Source: Aporrectodea caliginosa
Lineage: Eukaryota > Annelida > Clitellata > Crassiclitellata > Lumbricidae
Assembly (NCBI GenBank): GCA_020284085.1
Contig: JACEVL010000021.1
Span: 324,501-388,500, forward strand
Reading direction: 5' to 3'
DNA length: 64,000 bases
Part shown: one piece after another, positions 42,546 through 54,086 of the stretch
How positions within the stretch are numbered: position 1 is the first letter of the stretch
Layout: the number at the start of each line of letters is the position of its first letter
Made by a program: the position numbers and the translations under genes
The notes under the pieces: model-generated
Databases searched by the model: none
What the model saw: the letters and a program-made list of their open reading frames with translations, nothing else
Told to the model about the DNA's origin: nothing

Positions 42546-45500
42546 TCTGAACCCCAGAACCGGCGCTCAACGATTCAACCCCGACTACCAGAGAGACGAT
42601 TATCCATCCATACCCCCCGCCGTTGTCCAAACCTACCCAAGAGTGTCTGTAGCAACGCAGACCTGTCTGAATGAAATGAACAATACCTACGAAAGACAGA
42701 ACAACGTCCCTGCAACGAAAAGCACCATGACCATAGCTGCCACTGCCACCACCCCTACCTACACGAGTGAACCCGGGAAAAAGAGGAGCCCATTGAAATT
42801 ACGAGACTTTGCGGGGATCGAACCACTTCCGGAGTTTCTGCACCGTTTCTCTGTTTGCGCCAAGCACAACGAATGGTCTGAACTGGAGAAGGCTAACCAT
42901 CTATCTTGTGCCCTGGTGGGAGAAGCAGCGCAGGTTTTATGGGGGCATGAAGCTGGTCCGTGCGACTCGGCAGACGAGATTATTGAACGACTGAATAATC
43001 GTTTTGGCTCGTCTGGCCAATCCGCTCTTTTCCAGGCAAGACTCGCAGCAAGAAAACAGAAAAGAGGAGAAGGACTGGCGGAGCTAGCCCAAGATATCCG
43101 CACCCTGATGTCTAAAGCTTTTGGCGGGAAAAGTTCACCGCACAGTGAGGCGATGGGTACGAAATTTTACCTCGATGCGTTATATTCGAAAGAATTGGCA
43201 TTACGGGTAATGGAGCAAGAGCCAAAAACCCTTGATGATGCGATCAAGGTTTCTCTTCGGTTACAGGCCTACCGCCAAGCCACTACCGAAAGTGACGAGG
43301 CCTACCTACGAAACGCTGGCCGGGTGAAGATGATCACCGAAATCAAACAACCCATGGACGAAATGGCTCAAAGGATCGACCGCTTAGAGCGTGAAAACAC
43401 AAAGAAGGTGCCTTCCCTTATGAACGATTTCGACTTCAATAACCCTCCCCCACGCCAAAACCAAAGAAACACGCGTAATCATGGCAACCAGAGCAAGTAC
43501 AGCCAAGAAAAGAGATGGCCTGTACAAAACCATGGAAATGAACCGAGACACAATAACTCTAAATTCATTCAACAGAGGCGCCAACATAATCAACAGGGAC
43601 AGCAAATGGCTTTTCCCAACCAAAACCAAAATTATCAAAGAGAAGAAATTGCGACGACCAGGCATATCCAGAGCTCACAAAGTGCGTACCTTCCCCTCCG
43701 TGTTAGAGGCCGCCAAATCCTGGCTCTTGTCGACTCGGGAAGTTCTTTGTCATTATGTCCCTCCCACCTTGTGAAACCTCACGAGATGACGCCTACGAAT
43801 CAACGTGTCATTTGCGCCAATCAAACAGAGATGCCCGTTTCTGGTCAAACCCTGCTCTGTTGCGAAACCGACGGTCTCTCGTTTCAAGTTGAGTGCATCG
43901 TGACGCCCGCAATCTCACAACCCATTCTAGGACTAAGTTTCCTAGAACAAGAAAATGTGACATGGGACTTCAAACAACGACAAGTGAAGGTCAATGGCCA
44001 ACCTCTGCAACTACACTACCAGTACGACGACAATCAGTGCCGTCGTATAGCAACGACAAAAGATGTCCAAGTGCCGCCCAGGTGTGAAATGAACATAGAC
44101 GCTGTTGCGATTTTGCCAAACCTGAGAACTGGTGAAAAGCAATGGGCCACCCAACCAACCGTCCTCGAAACTGGTTTAATAATAGCTGGCGTCCTGATTC
44201 CTGAACGAATAACCGACCTGACTCTGAGAGTACTGAACCCGACACAACACGCGATTTGGTTGAAGAAAGGAGCGAGATGTGAGCTGGAAGAGGTCACCCT
44301 CCCTAGCGGAACGAAGCAAGATGAAGAAACTCTACGATGCGCTGCAATTAAAAACACGACTTCCGCCTCTGCTGAAGATGTTCTAGCGCCTCTCTGGACG
44401 AACGTAGCTGACGACGTACCAGATGAAATGAGACTGAAGTTAAAAGAGCTGCTGCTGAGAAACAGAAACGCTTTCTCTCTGCATGATTGGGACCTCGGGT
44501 ATACTGAGGTACTTCAGCACGAGATCGACACTGGAACCGAGTCTGCTGTACGACAACCGCTTAGACGACAACCGATAACCTTGCTGCCTTTAATTGACGA
44601 ACAGGTAGAACTCATGTTACAGCAGAATTTGATTGAACCTTCTCTGTCTGAGTGGGCTAGCAACATTGTGATAGTCCAAAAGAAAGATGGAACCCCTCGT
44701 TTTTGCGTCGACTACAGAGCCCTCAACAACAAGACCCGAAAAGACTCCTTTCCACTCCCACTCATCAGCGAATGTCTGGACACACTTGGAGGGGCCAAAT
44801 ACTTCAGCACTTTTGACTTAAGATCGGGATACCATCAAGTCGCTGTTAAACCGCAGGATCGTCACAAGACTGCCTTTGTGACCAGAGGAGGAAGCTTCCA
44901 ATTTCGAGTTCTCCCGTTTGGATGTTGCAATAGCGGAGCGACTTTCAGCCGAATGATGAGCATGGTCTTAAGCGGGTTGAACTACAAAAAGTGCCTGGTC
45001 TACCTAGACGACGTTATAGTGTACGCTCCAAATCTAGAAATCCACATGGAACGCCTGCAAGCAGTCCTAGAAAGACTAGCCTCCGCCAACCTGAAACTCA
45101 AACCATCGAAGTGCAAACTACTTCAAGCCAGAGTCCTTTTCCTGGGGTACATAGTCAGCCGAGACGGTATCAGCACCGATCCTGAGAAAGTGCGAGCTGT
45201 GGAAGAATGGCCTACCCCCACCAAGTTGAAAGAAGTGCGAGCATTCCTAGGCCTTTGCTCGTATTATCGGAAATTCGTCGAGAATTTCGCACAGATCGCT
45301 CAACCCCTGCATGCAATGACAAAGAAAGGAATGAAATTCGAATGGACGGAACAGTGCAGCGATGCTTTCGACCGGCTGAAGGCGAAACTGACCGATGCAC
45401 CTATACTAGCTCTGCCGGATGACAATGGAACTTATGTGCTGGACACGGATGCCAGTGGAGACGCAATTGGCTCCGTCTTATCACAAGTGCAAAACAATCA

Positions 45501-46250
45501 AGAAAAGGTGATATGTTATGGAAGCCGAACATGTGCGCTTGCAGAAAGAAACTATGACGTGACCAGACGCGAGCTCTTAGCCATAATCCATTCACTCAAA
45601 CTATTCAGACCATATCTGTTAGGTCGGAAGTTCCTGCTTAGAACTGATCATTCAGCCTTACAATGGTTGAGGCGTACACCCCTCCCAATTGGACAACAGG
45701 CTAGATGGCTAGCGACCATAGAAGAATTCGAGTTTGACATTCAGCACAGGCCCGGCTCAGCACATGGAAATGCCGACGCCATGTCTAGACGTCCGCATCG
45801 CGTGAACGCTATAACCGAGAAATTCCCTCACTCCGGTCCCACGCCCGATCTACCGAGAGATTGGTCCCGAGCCGAAATCTCTGATGAACAGAAAGCTGAT
45901 CCAGACCTGGGTTGGGTGATTCAATGCCTACTTGACTCCAAAGAAGCGCCATCGTATGAACGAACAAGAAGTCTCAGCTCTACCGTGAAGATGCTGATTG
46001 CTCAATGGTCTCAACTAGAAATGCGGGACGGTCTATTGACACGACAATGGTTGGACACAGAAGACAATCATGTACGCTGGTATCAATTGATCCCTCCCCC
46101 GCCACGCCGAGAGACTATCATGAAACTAGCGCATGAAGGAATGACGGGAGGTCATTTAGGAATGAAACGAACGCTGAATCAAATACAGCGCCGTGCTTAT
46201 TGGCCCCGATGGACGGAAGACGTTCGGGTAGCATTGAGACGAGAACCTGA
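42214..46250 (+). CDS. Gypsy gag-pol: capsid, protease, RT, RNase H, start of integrase
   Basis: The open frame is continuous from 42214; the retroelement part ends near 46250. A retrotrans_gag-type capsid spans about residues 188-370 (LKLRDFAGIEPLPEFLHRF, LVGEAAQVLW). An Asn/Gln/Arg-rich linker follows, with no CCHC zinc knuckle. Protease: ILALVDSGSSLSLCP near 505. RT, about 780-960: FCVDYRALNNKT, FDLRSGYHQVAV and CLVYLDDVIVYA, with YLDD near 930-933. RNase H: LDTDASGDAIGSVL near 1076, VTRRELLAIIHSL and LLRTDHSALQWLRR. Integrase begins with ETIMKLAHEGMTGGHLGMKR, holding the zinc-binding His pair. It ends before the Cys pair and the DDE core. Confidence 0.93.
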
Positions 46251-48410
46251 CTTCATCGAAGCAATAATTTTTGGTTTTAATAAAGCCTTCAAATATTCGT
46301 CCATAGGAAATGCTGAAACTGGTAATTCATCATGCAAAATTAAACTTTTGGATATTCGTTCGGCGGATAAAACTGTTAAATAATGAGCAAACACCTCTGG
46401 TGACAGACGCAGATCAAGATAAAACCTTCTGTGAGTGTAATAAAGGTTATTGTCAGTAATCGTCTTGTGAAGCACACTCAAACCGACGATTCTTGCGACA
46501 TCGTCAATAAAGAACAAACAACCTGCATTCAGTGTCTCCTTATCTTTTTGAGAAGTGTGATCTACGACAACTGCTAAGCACAGACGCATTGCTTGTTGGT
46601 ATTCTGATGTGGCAAAATGGACAGCAGCCAGATAGGCCAAAGCTGCAGGAGCAATGCCATTAGATTTAGAATCTTCGTATTCTAAAGCTCTTCTAAGAAA
46701 TTCTTTTGACATGAAAGACAGTAGTTGAAATTCTGGACGGCTATTTGATCCAGTTAAATTTTCCATGAGACGCTGAGCACGCATGAATTGAAACAGACTA
46801 CTTTGCTCTGTGTGCGTTTTCGGAAAGTTATGATACTGAGATCTTACATTTTTTGGTGGTATCGAAATTGCATCGACCAATTCAACAAATAGACTACTAT
46901 CCCATAAAATCTCTCCGCAAGTTAAACCGTATGCAGTATGCAAAATATACAGCAAATTGTCATAGTACTTGAAACATAAGACGTTCTGTATTGTTGGAAG
47001 AGCTATCAGATGACCGTGTGTCTTCGATTCAAGGCATCTTGAATTATGTCCAATGTGGAAGGTCAGGCGCAGTCCTGAACTGTACTTCCATTTTATTAGA
47101 GGACGACTGTTCTGATGAGAATATCTTAAAGTTGCAACAAACAATAAATCCAATGATTTTAATTCACTCACTTTCCAAAATTCAAAGAGAGGCAGCATGT
47201 AATTCACAAAATGTAGCAACACCTTCACTCTAGGCTTTGAATGTCTCCGAATAAATGGCAGTATATACTTGTCTATGAACCATTGAGAAAGAATGACAGA
47301 ATTTTGGAATTTATTTAGTCGTCTTTCGATCTGATGAAGCACTGTGAAGCTCGAGGGCTGATGAAATAAGTTTGCTTCAGGAATAAAATAGTTTGGACAG
47401 TATCTACTCTTTAGACACTTTGAAAGTTTTCTTAAGAGCTCACAGCAAATCGTAATAACAGAAGAGGAACTCCACCATTCCGACGACATTTCTTCACAAG
47501 TCCATAACATCAGCGTCTTTAAATGATATGTACAGAGAATCTCATCTTCCTTTGGACAGTCCTTTTGTATCAATTCTCTCTTTGCAAAGAATCTCAGTAA
47601 ATGATAGACAATCTGTTGAATTTGAGTCCAACTCTGCAGTAAAACTATTTCTGCGACTGAAAATGACAATCTCCACTGCGCATGTTCCATTCTACAAGCA
47701 CGATGCTGAACGTAGACAACATGACAACCATTCTGTTTAACTTCGCTGATTGTATCAATGGTCGGCCATCCGTTACTCCTAGGTCGTTTAAGCCAACCTT
47801 GGGCTTCTTTAGGCCATTGAGGAAACCATACGCTTGTGACGGCATCTCTTGCGAGAAAATTAACAGTATCTGTTTGACATTTAATAGCTGGACCACTGAT
47901 AATGTTTGGCAAGTCTTTTCCTACAAATGTAGCAGAGATACTCGCATTTGCAAAACTATCCATATTTAGGCACAAGTAGTAGCGATTTTTAAGAGTTGCA
48001 TGGTTAAATTCGTACTTCTTATGTTTCCAATTAAAGATCATTTCCCCCCAAAATCGTAATCGAACAAAACCTGGATACATGTCGTATGGTTCAATCTTGT
48101 AGCACTCGATCGTATCTGATAGGCCACTCATATCACTTGGCAACACTAAATAATCACCTGTGAACGCCAGTTGATCTGTTTGCGCGATTAAGAAATCGAT
48201 GTCACCAATGCATGTATTCAACGGTCGGATATAGAACTCCGCATGGCTGCCACAAAATATCAAATACTCTTTTGGTGCATGGCTCGGCGACCCGATTAAG
48301 TCATGAATGCGATCAGAAAGAACAGGAGACGACTTTGGAAGCATTTGACATGTGCCAACGATGAACGCAGATGCCAGTGCTTCATTCGATTTATCCACAT
48401 ATTGAGCCAT
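46246..48410 (-). CDS. Mab-21 / cGAS-like nucleotidyltransferase gene, C-terminus replaced by gypsy sequence
   Basis: The open frame runs from ATG at 48408-48410 to a stop at 46197 (737 residues), but the last 16 or so residues are antisense gypsy DNA. The nucleotidyltransferase core has CGSHAEFYIRP (GS at 54-55) and CIGDIDFLIA (paired acidic residues at 70 and 72). A possible third metal ligand is Asp189 in LARDAVTSVWFPQWP. The Mab-21 blocks WPKEAQGWLKRPRSNGWP, QWRLSFSVAE and LCTYHLKTLMLW follow. The C-terminal 400 residues form a helical extension as in many invertebrate Mab-21 proteins. Family members include cGAS and cGAS-like receptors that make cyclic dinucleotides on sensing nucleic acid; activity here is inferred. 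The acceptor-like TTTTTGATTTAG directly precedes the ATG, so an upstream exon exists. Confidence 0.88.
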
Positions 48411-48441
48411 CTAAATCAAAAACACCTACATTTTTAAAACT

Positions 48442-48472
<31 letters not shown>

Positions 48473-48538
48473 AGCAGGAACATGATTCTTGTTATCACCC
48501 AAGTCAGATGCCAGAATTAGGCTACCTTTCTTACTCAC

Positions 48539-48622
48539 AGTTTGACCAATTAATTGTAAATGAAACTTAAGAAAGAGCGATTCAGAAAGATTAGTGGCGC
48601 TCCCTACCCAGTCCAGTGTCAT
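48539..48622 (-). CDS. Probable upstream exon of the Mab-21 gene
   Basis: On the - strand an acceptor-like TTTACCAG is followed by TG and ATG (48622). The frame reads MTLDWVGSATNLSESLFLKF then HLQLIGQT, and ends at the strong donor ACT|GTGAGTAAG. The 128-bp intron (48411-48538) ends in TTTAG just before the Met of the main exon, phase 0, keeping the frame open. The intron holds GAT and GCT trinucleotide runs. Whether translation starts here or at the downstream Met is open. Confidence 0.5.
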
Positions 48623-48726
48623 CACTGGTAAACAGCAAAGTCTTCAGTAGCTTGCGAAACTGAAGACCTTTAGCCGCAGGTTCTGAAGCAAATGATTCCA
48701 ACTGGACGGGCCAACAAAATCAAAAC

Positions 48727-49093
48727 TCATGCAATGGGCCATAGCAGTGTGCGTATACGGAGAACCACTCGGAGGCCATGGGGCAACCAGCCAAAGGAAC
48801 ACCCGAACATGCAGTGGAGATCAGAGTCCAAAAGGTCGTAGAGCTGATCTGTCAAAGGAGTTGCGCCTGGAGGTAACTTAAGCAGGATGCGTTGATGGAC
48901 AGGCAGCCAATGAAGGGAGACCCGAATGAAAATGCATATATGGGGGAAACCTCGTGATGTCACTTATAGGTTTATAGACGTGCGGCAGCGTTAATGATAG
49001 ACTGAAGCTTGAAGACATTAGTAGAGGAACGGCCAGTGTTAGCGCAGACAGCAAAATTTTAGGGGATTGATGGGGCCCGTTTGTCAAATCCAA
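48727..49093 (-). mobile_element. L2-like LINE fragment, decayed
   Basis: The - strand frame contains RVSLHWLPVHQRILLKL, the HWLPV..RI signature of L2/CR1 ORF2 C-termini, followed by badly shifted sequence. It lies immediately upstream of the Mab-21 gene. Confidence 0.6.
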
Positions 49094-49269
49094 TTCGGGG
49101 AGAGCTTGGCTATGCTCATTGGCCCCAGTTGTGCATCCTATTTAGGGCCCACTAGAAGGGTGGTTCCTAAAAATAAAAGTTTGAATCTACTGTTCGCCAA
49201 TGTTCCATTTGGTTCCATTCCATCCAGAAACATCACACAAAAAGTTGTATGAAAAAATATTAATATTTA

Positions 49270-50091
49270 GGACTCGCACAACACCATCAAAGGTTTACCC
49301 CTTATCAAAGATAGGAACACTCGAAAAGTAAGCATAATAGTTGTAATCAACCATCAAAAGTGAACATTTAAACCAGGAATAAATTCAACTGCCTGTAGTA
49401 GGTCCAGATTATAACACAATGACATTTATTGCATGCCTGGTTACTAGTGATTACACTGATTAGTGATAAAAATTATTTATTAGAGTTATTATTATTATTG
49501 AGAAAATGGTAAAAAGTTAATAACTTCTACAATTTAATATGGGGAAATTCTGAAAATAACACATAATATTATTCAGTTTTAAGAGCTCTTTCTAGCGGTA
49601 TACTGAATGGCAATTAATTAGTTTTCAATTAGAATATTTTACAAGAAAACCTACAATTTTCTCGAAAAACTCTTTCTCTCGTAACTTTGGCCCTCTGGTG
49701 GGGCGGAAGACATTAATATTTTTAAATTTTGAACAGTTTTTGATCCATGCCATTAGGCAACTTTTTGTTGCTATTACTTTTCGAATTTCTAATTTGTTTC
49801 TTTTTTTCCCACTGCACCCTTTTTGTGTATGCTTGTTCGAATTGATTTGTGGTTATCGGTCTCAGGAACTCACGGATCAAATACCACTAAAATGCCAATG
49901 AAAATAAATAATAAACAATCAACGAGAGCATAAACATTGTAGAAACTATTTTTTAGTTGTGCTTAAGTAAAATGATCCAGCCTTTCTGTTTAAAACTAAA
50001 CATAGGTCCAAAAATGCGAATCAAATACATTTACTCGAAATGACGAAAATTATTTGTAAAAATCAAAATTTCAAAGACGTTGTGCGAGTCC
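49270..50091. mobile_element. 822-bp TIR element with TA target duplication
   Basis: GGACTCGCACAAC at 49270 is inverted as GTTGTGCGAGTCC ending at 50091. Both ends are flanked by TA (49268-49269 and 50092-50093). The interior is AT-rich with no transposase. This is a non-autonomous element of the mariner/Tc1 type by its TA duplication. Confidence 0.75.
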
Positions 50092-50093
50092 TA

Positions 50094-50530
50094 GATATTG
50101 TTCGATCCTGCTAAATTTTGGGCAAACCTTGTTTGCCCAAACGGGTCCCAAATTAGTAGCCCTTTCCAGTTTCATATTGTGTGCCCAAAAGGGCTGCTTA
50201 TAGTCTTTCCGTAAAAGAACTTAAATTGAAGAAATGCGTAATAAATGCGTACAGTCTGTCCCTGCCCATAGAAAACAAAATCAATATATCAGGTTTCTAA
50301 GTAAAGAGCGACAGAATGTAAAATGTACCGGTACAGTTTTTTTTATTACAATTCAATTCTCCATGTAATAAAATTTTCCTCTACCTATAAGCAGTTACAA
50401 TGTGGCCAGTGAAATATAAGAGATAAGAAAAAGTTGCTGCTTCCTGTTTTAGGCTGTTTAAAGCCATTTTATTAAGCAAAAAGTAATGGCTTACTTTGTT
50501 TAAGCCTTTTTTACTAAGGCTTATCCCTCA
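50094..50530. other. Gene-free stretch
   Basis: Contains a GTTTGCCCAAACGGG palindromic patch near 50128. No gene is seen. Confidence 0.4.
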
Positions 50531-50594
50531 AATGCTAGTTTGTGAGGCGCCCTTGTAGTGGTATGGCCGTGGAACGGCGCCATATAAATTGTTA

Positions 50595-50653
<59 letters not shown>
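50531..50653 (+). mobile_element. LINE/SINE 3' end with (ATT)n tail
   Basis: CGGCGCCATATAAATTGTTATC is followed by about 22 ATT units. The GCGCCATATAAAT motif matches the ends near 14472 and 32648. Only the terminal segment is recognisable. Confidence 0.65.
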
Positions 50654-52454
50654 TTATATTACCCCATACATTTCTTTAACATCTCAAGAGTATCATCATG
50701 TTTTTAACACACACACCATCTCATTAAACAAGCATACAAAAATACTGCATTACTCTTAATTTCGGTATATTCCTACACTTGAGTAACTGCTACTCAAGTT
50801 TACAACTATACCAACATTAAGAGAAATAAAGTAACAGAATTACTCAACCGCATCAAAATAACAAGTTATTTACAATGATACAAACAGTTTTAACCAAGTT
50901 TCATTGTTGAATTCCCACGTTAAAAGTTCATGCTCAAACGAAATTGAAAGGTGTAAAAATTATTGACACCATTGGCCCTTCTGCCGTTAAGTGCAAGAAA
51001 ATGAAAATAACGACCAATGCAATAAAATTTAAAAAATGACTAGTACAACAAAATAAAAATAATGACTCAAAGTGCAGCATAATAAAAGTAAATGACTCAA
51101 GTGCAGCAAATTAAAAATTACCTGTTATTAATTATCATGCTATAATAGAAATACTTCAAAAAGACCTCATTTCTATAGCCAAACTTGAATGCAGCAGAAA
51201 ATGCGAACACGACAAAATTTCAATTCCACAAATGCTGATTAGATTTTAAAAACACTGTCTGAGAAACTTAATGTCATAAAACATACACTAAAATCATGAA
51301 TTATGTTTTGGCCCCTAGTTTGGCAGGTGCTGGTGCACCTGACGACAGGTACTATTCTTTCTGTATAGTGACTATAATAATTATGGTCAATTCTTTTCAC
51401 TGAAAGCTTCGCTCTTGCCGAACGTCCGCCTTGACGATCCCTTGCAATGTAAAACTGAGAGCTCATTGCCATCGTTTTGTGAAATCTGTTGGAAACTCCG
51501 GCTTGAACAAAGCATTCCTTCTGACTCTATCTGAAAATGGAAAACCAAAATTGAAACAAAATAAAAAAAGATTAAATCAAATGTGGAATGGCCTAGTATA
51601 AACTGCGATGCATAATATATCTGCGGCCATAAATACTAGGTAAGAGAAGATGGTATGGTATCTTTCTTACCCTTGCTTGATCTATAAGGAAGATACCATT
51701 GAGGGAAAGCTGTTACAATGGACCCTTTTTTAATGGTACAGCAGTGAAATGTAAAAACCAAGACATTAAAGTTATGTTCTCATCATTTTTGGGTCCTATG
51801 TATTCGAATGAAGCAAAATAGAAATTCAAGTTAGCTGGATCACAATTTAGGAGTAGCGATTTGATGAGAACTTTGATTTGAAAAATCAAACAGAAATACA
51901 TGCATGGAGATCTTTATATTTGGAGATGTTTGTTTCCTCACGAGGCCTTACTTTTCTGAATTGTGAAAAAAGCCATGGAAGAAAGATAAATAAATAATAA
52001 TAATCGACCACAACTGCATGATAGAACTCTTCAAAAACGGAAGCCCGTCAACATTAAATTACAACTGAATAACATCGGTCTGCTGTAAGCATGATAAAAT
52101 ATCATTGTCTGCCAGCCTTTGTATGCCTTTCTTAATGCCAAAATAACACATGTCTCCTGTCTCCAGACTACGAATGGGGTAGGCCTAAGTCTTTGGTGTC
52201 CTGAGCAAAGTTCAACTCCAATGGCCATTCAGGATTATATCTATTGAGAATAGATAACAATGAACCAAGTGAAGTACTATATTGGTAATGTTAAATGAAG
52301 TTACCCAATCAGTGAGTTTGGTTCCTAAGCCTGTTTAAAAAGATTCAGCATCATCGTATGCGTCTACGGATCCCCCAGTACGACTCCCTGCGCAACTCTT
52401 GATCCAAATGCATTGGCCATTGCCGGTATTCAATATCCAGTTTCAAATAATTAA
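50654..52454. other. Gene-free stretch
   Basis: AT-rich DNA. Short AATAAAA/TGACTCAA repeats lie at 51010-51110. No protein motif in any frame. Confidence 0.45.
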
Positions 52455-53329
52455 ACAATCGCCAGGGACGTCATTTGGGGCAGGGGGGCAAATGCCGCCC
52501 CCCTGAAAAATCAACTAAGTGAAATAATGTAACTTTATTTGTCACACTAGGAGTTTAGGTCAGCAGTCCTTAAAAAATTGCTGTTTTGGTCTACCTCTTC
52601 GTGTACACTATGCACGTAGCCTGAGGTACGGAGATAGGTAGACACTACTAGACAGTCAACAGATATACGAATAAATGAAATTTGTGGTAGGTCTATAAAT
52701 ACTATAGCTACATAAGTACTGCTTAACTGGAGGAATAGACATCCAGCCACAGGTTATCGGATACACGGACTGGCTGTGGGAGAGCCCATAGAGGTACTTG
52801 TCAAGGCTTAGTTGTAAGATTTATAGCCTAGGACTGGTTGCCTCTACAAGATGTAGGTCAATGCTCAGGATTTCTTCCAAATATGCCCCACACATACCAC
52901 CTTATATGACCCCTTTCCAACATTGCCAGCTGCAGCATCAAACTAGTCTCCCACCCACACTCTGTAAAATGTGCATGATATCAGTGCAGCAGTACCCTAA
53001 GCCAAATCACGGACCCCTGGGTAATATCTTACCAGAGGGTCCATGGCCAAATAAATCTGTGGGATATTCTATGCAGTTTACATGTAGATTGTTATTCTCT
53101 GCACGTATCTTTTGGACCGGGGATGCAGCTAATGGATAAAACTGTTATGACACATAGGGTTTATGTCTACATGTAGGTTTAGATGTCGATTTCAATAATA
53201 AACTGACCCTAATGAAGGTAAGCTAATTTGCTGTTCATCAGACTTACATTATAGGCTAGATTTTATTTTGCTGTTAAAGTTTTTCTGTTTTATGCATATT
53301 TAATTAAAATGTGGCTGAAAGGTTTTATT

Positions 53330-53760
53330 TCTTGTGTAAATATCTAACCACGTCTGCAAGTGATTTGGAAGAAAAAGCTTTAGCTTCAGCAAAGCAATAT
53401 CCTGCTAACCTCAATGGTCAGGATTGATTTCATAACAGAAATGCAACATATTGTGTACATAAGGAACATTTTGGATGTGCCCATTTAACACCACTGGACC
53501 TGTTGAACCTTTTAACACAGTACAATCCTTCAAAGCTATTTCCAGATGTCTGTGTCGGCTTAGGTATACTGTTGACAATTCCATCAACAGTAGCCTCTGC
53601 AACTCAAGATGATTAAGAATTTCTTAAAGTCTGTAGGTCTCGTTAATGCCTTGTGGATTTGGCTTGGTTGAGCATTGAGCCTAATATTGCCAGAACAATT
53701 GATTTTGACACTGTCATCAGACTTTTAGAAGAAAAAGGACCAGTAATGCTCCTTTGTTGA
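53330..53760 (+). pseudogene. hAT transposase C-terminal (dimerisation) domain, broken
   Basis: It reads SDLEEKALASAKQYPANLNG, then a stop, then LTPLDLLNLLTQYNPSKLFP, VCVGLGILLTIPSTVASA and, after stops, LVDLAWLSIEPNIARTIDF. The LLTIPSTVASA block and the following LALLSIE..IA-type helix are the hAT C-terminal dimerisation signature, as in ZMYM-type elements. Several in-frame stops show it is dead. Confidence 0.85.
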
Positions 53761-54086
53761 TCAGATAAGCCTATTTAAGTATTTTAAGCACGATCATAAT
53801 TATTCTTATTTGTGGCAGCTAAGTTTGGTGGCTTTCAAAGTTTTTCTTTACTCTGAGTCTTCATAATTCCATTTGAACATCTGATTGAAGTGAAGGTACA
53901 CAGTGACAGTAGACAGTTGGTTGACAAAAGCTGCATTGTAGCATAACAATTAAAACATTTTGCTAGACTTTATATTATATATAGTATAAATATGTATGTG
54001 TGTCTCTATGTGTGCGTGTGTGTCTCCGTACACGCGCGCATTTGTAGGCCTATGTATGTATTGTATGTATGTATGTATGTATGTTA

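Larger units (their letters stand above)
39397..46250 (+). mobile_element. Ty3/gypsy LTR retrotransposon, 3'-truncated in integrase
   Basis: The element probably begins at TGTAACAG (39397), a plausible LTR start. The untranslated 5' region to about 40450 holds a TATATA block (39818-39850) and AATAAA near 40347, as an LTR would. gag-pol then runs from about 40515 to 46245 in three frames because of two frameshifts. Integrase is cut off within its zinc-binding domain, where the - strand Mab-21 gene begins. No 3' LTR exists in the window, so the LTR borders cannot be verified. The element is not functional. Confidence 0.85.

Noticed and set aside
42172..42630. Antisense open frame of 152 codons
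   Set aside because: It is the reverse of the in-frame tandem repeat in gypsy gag.
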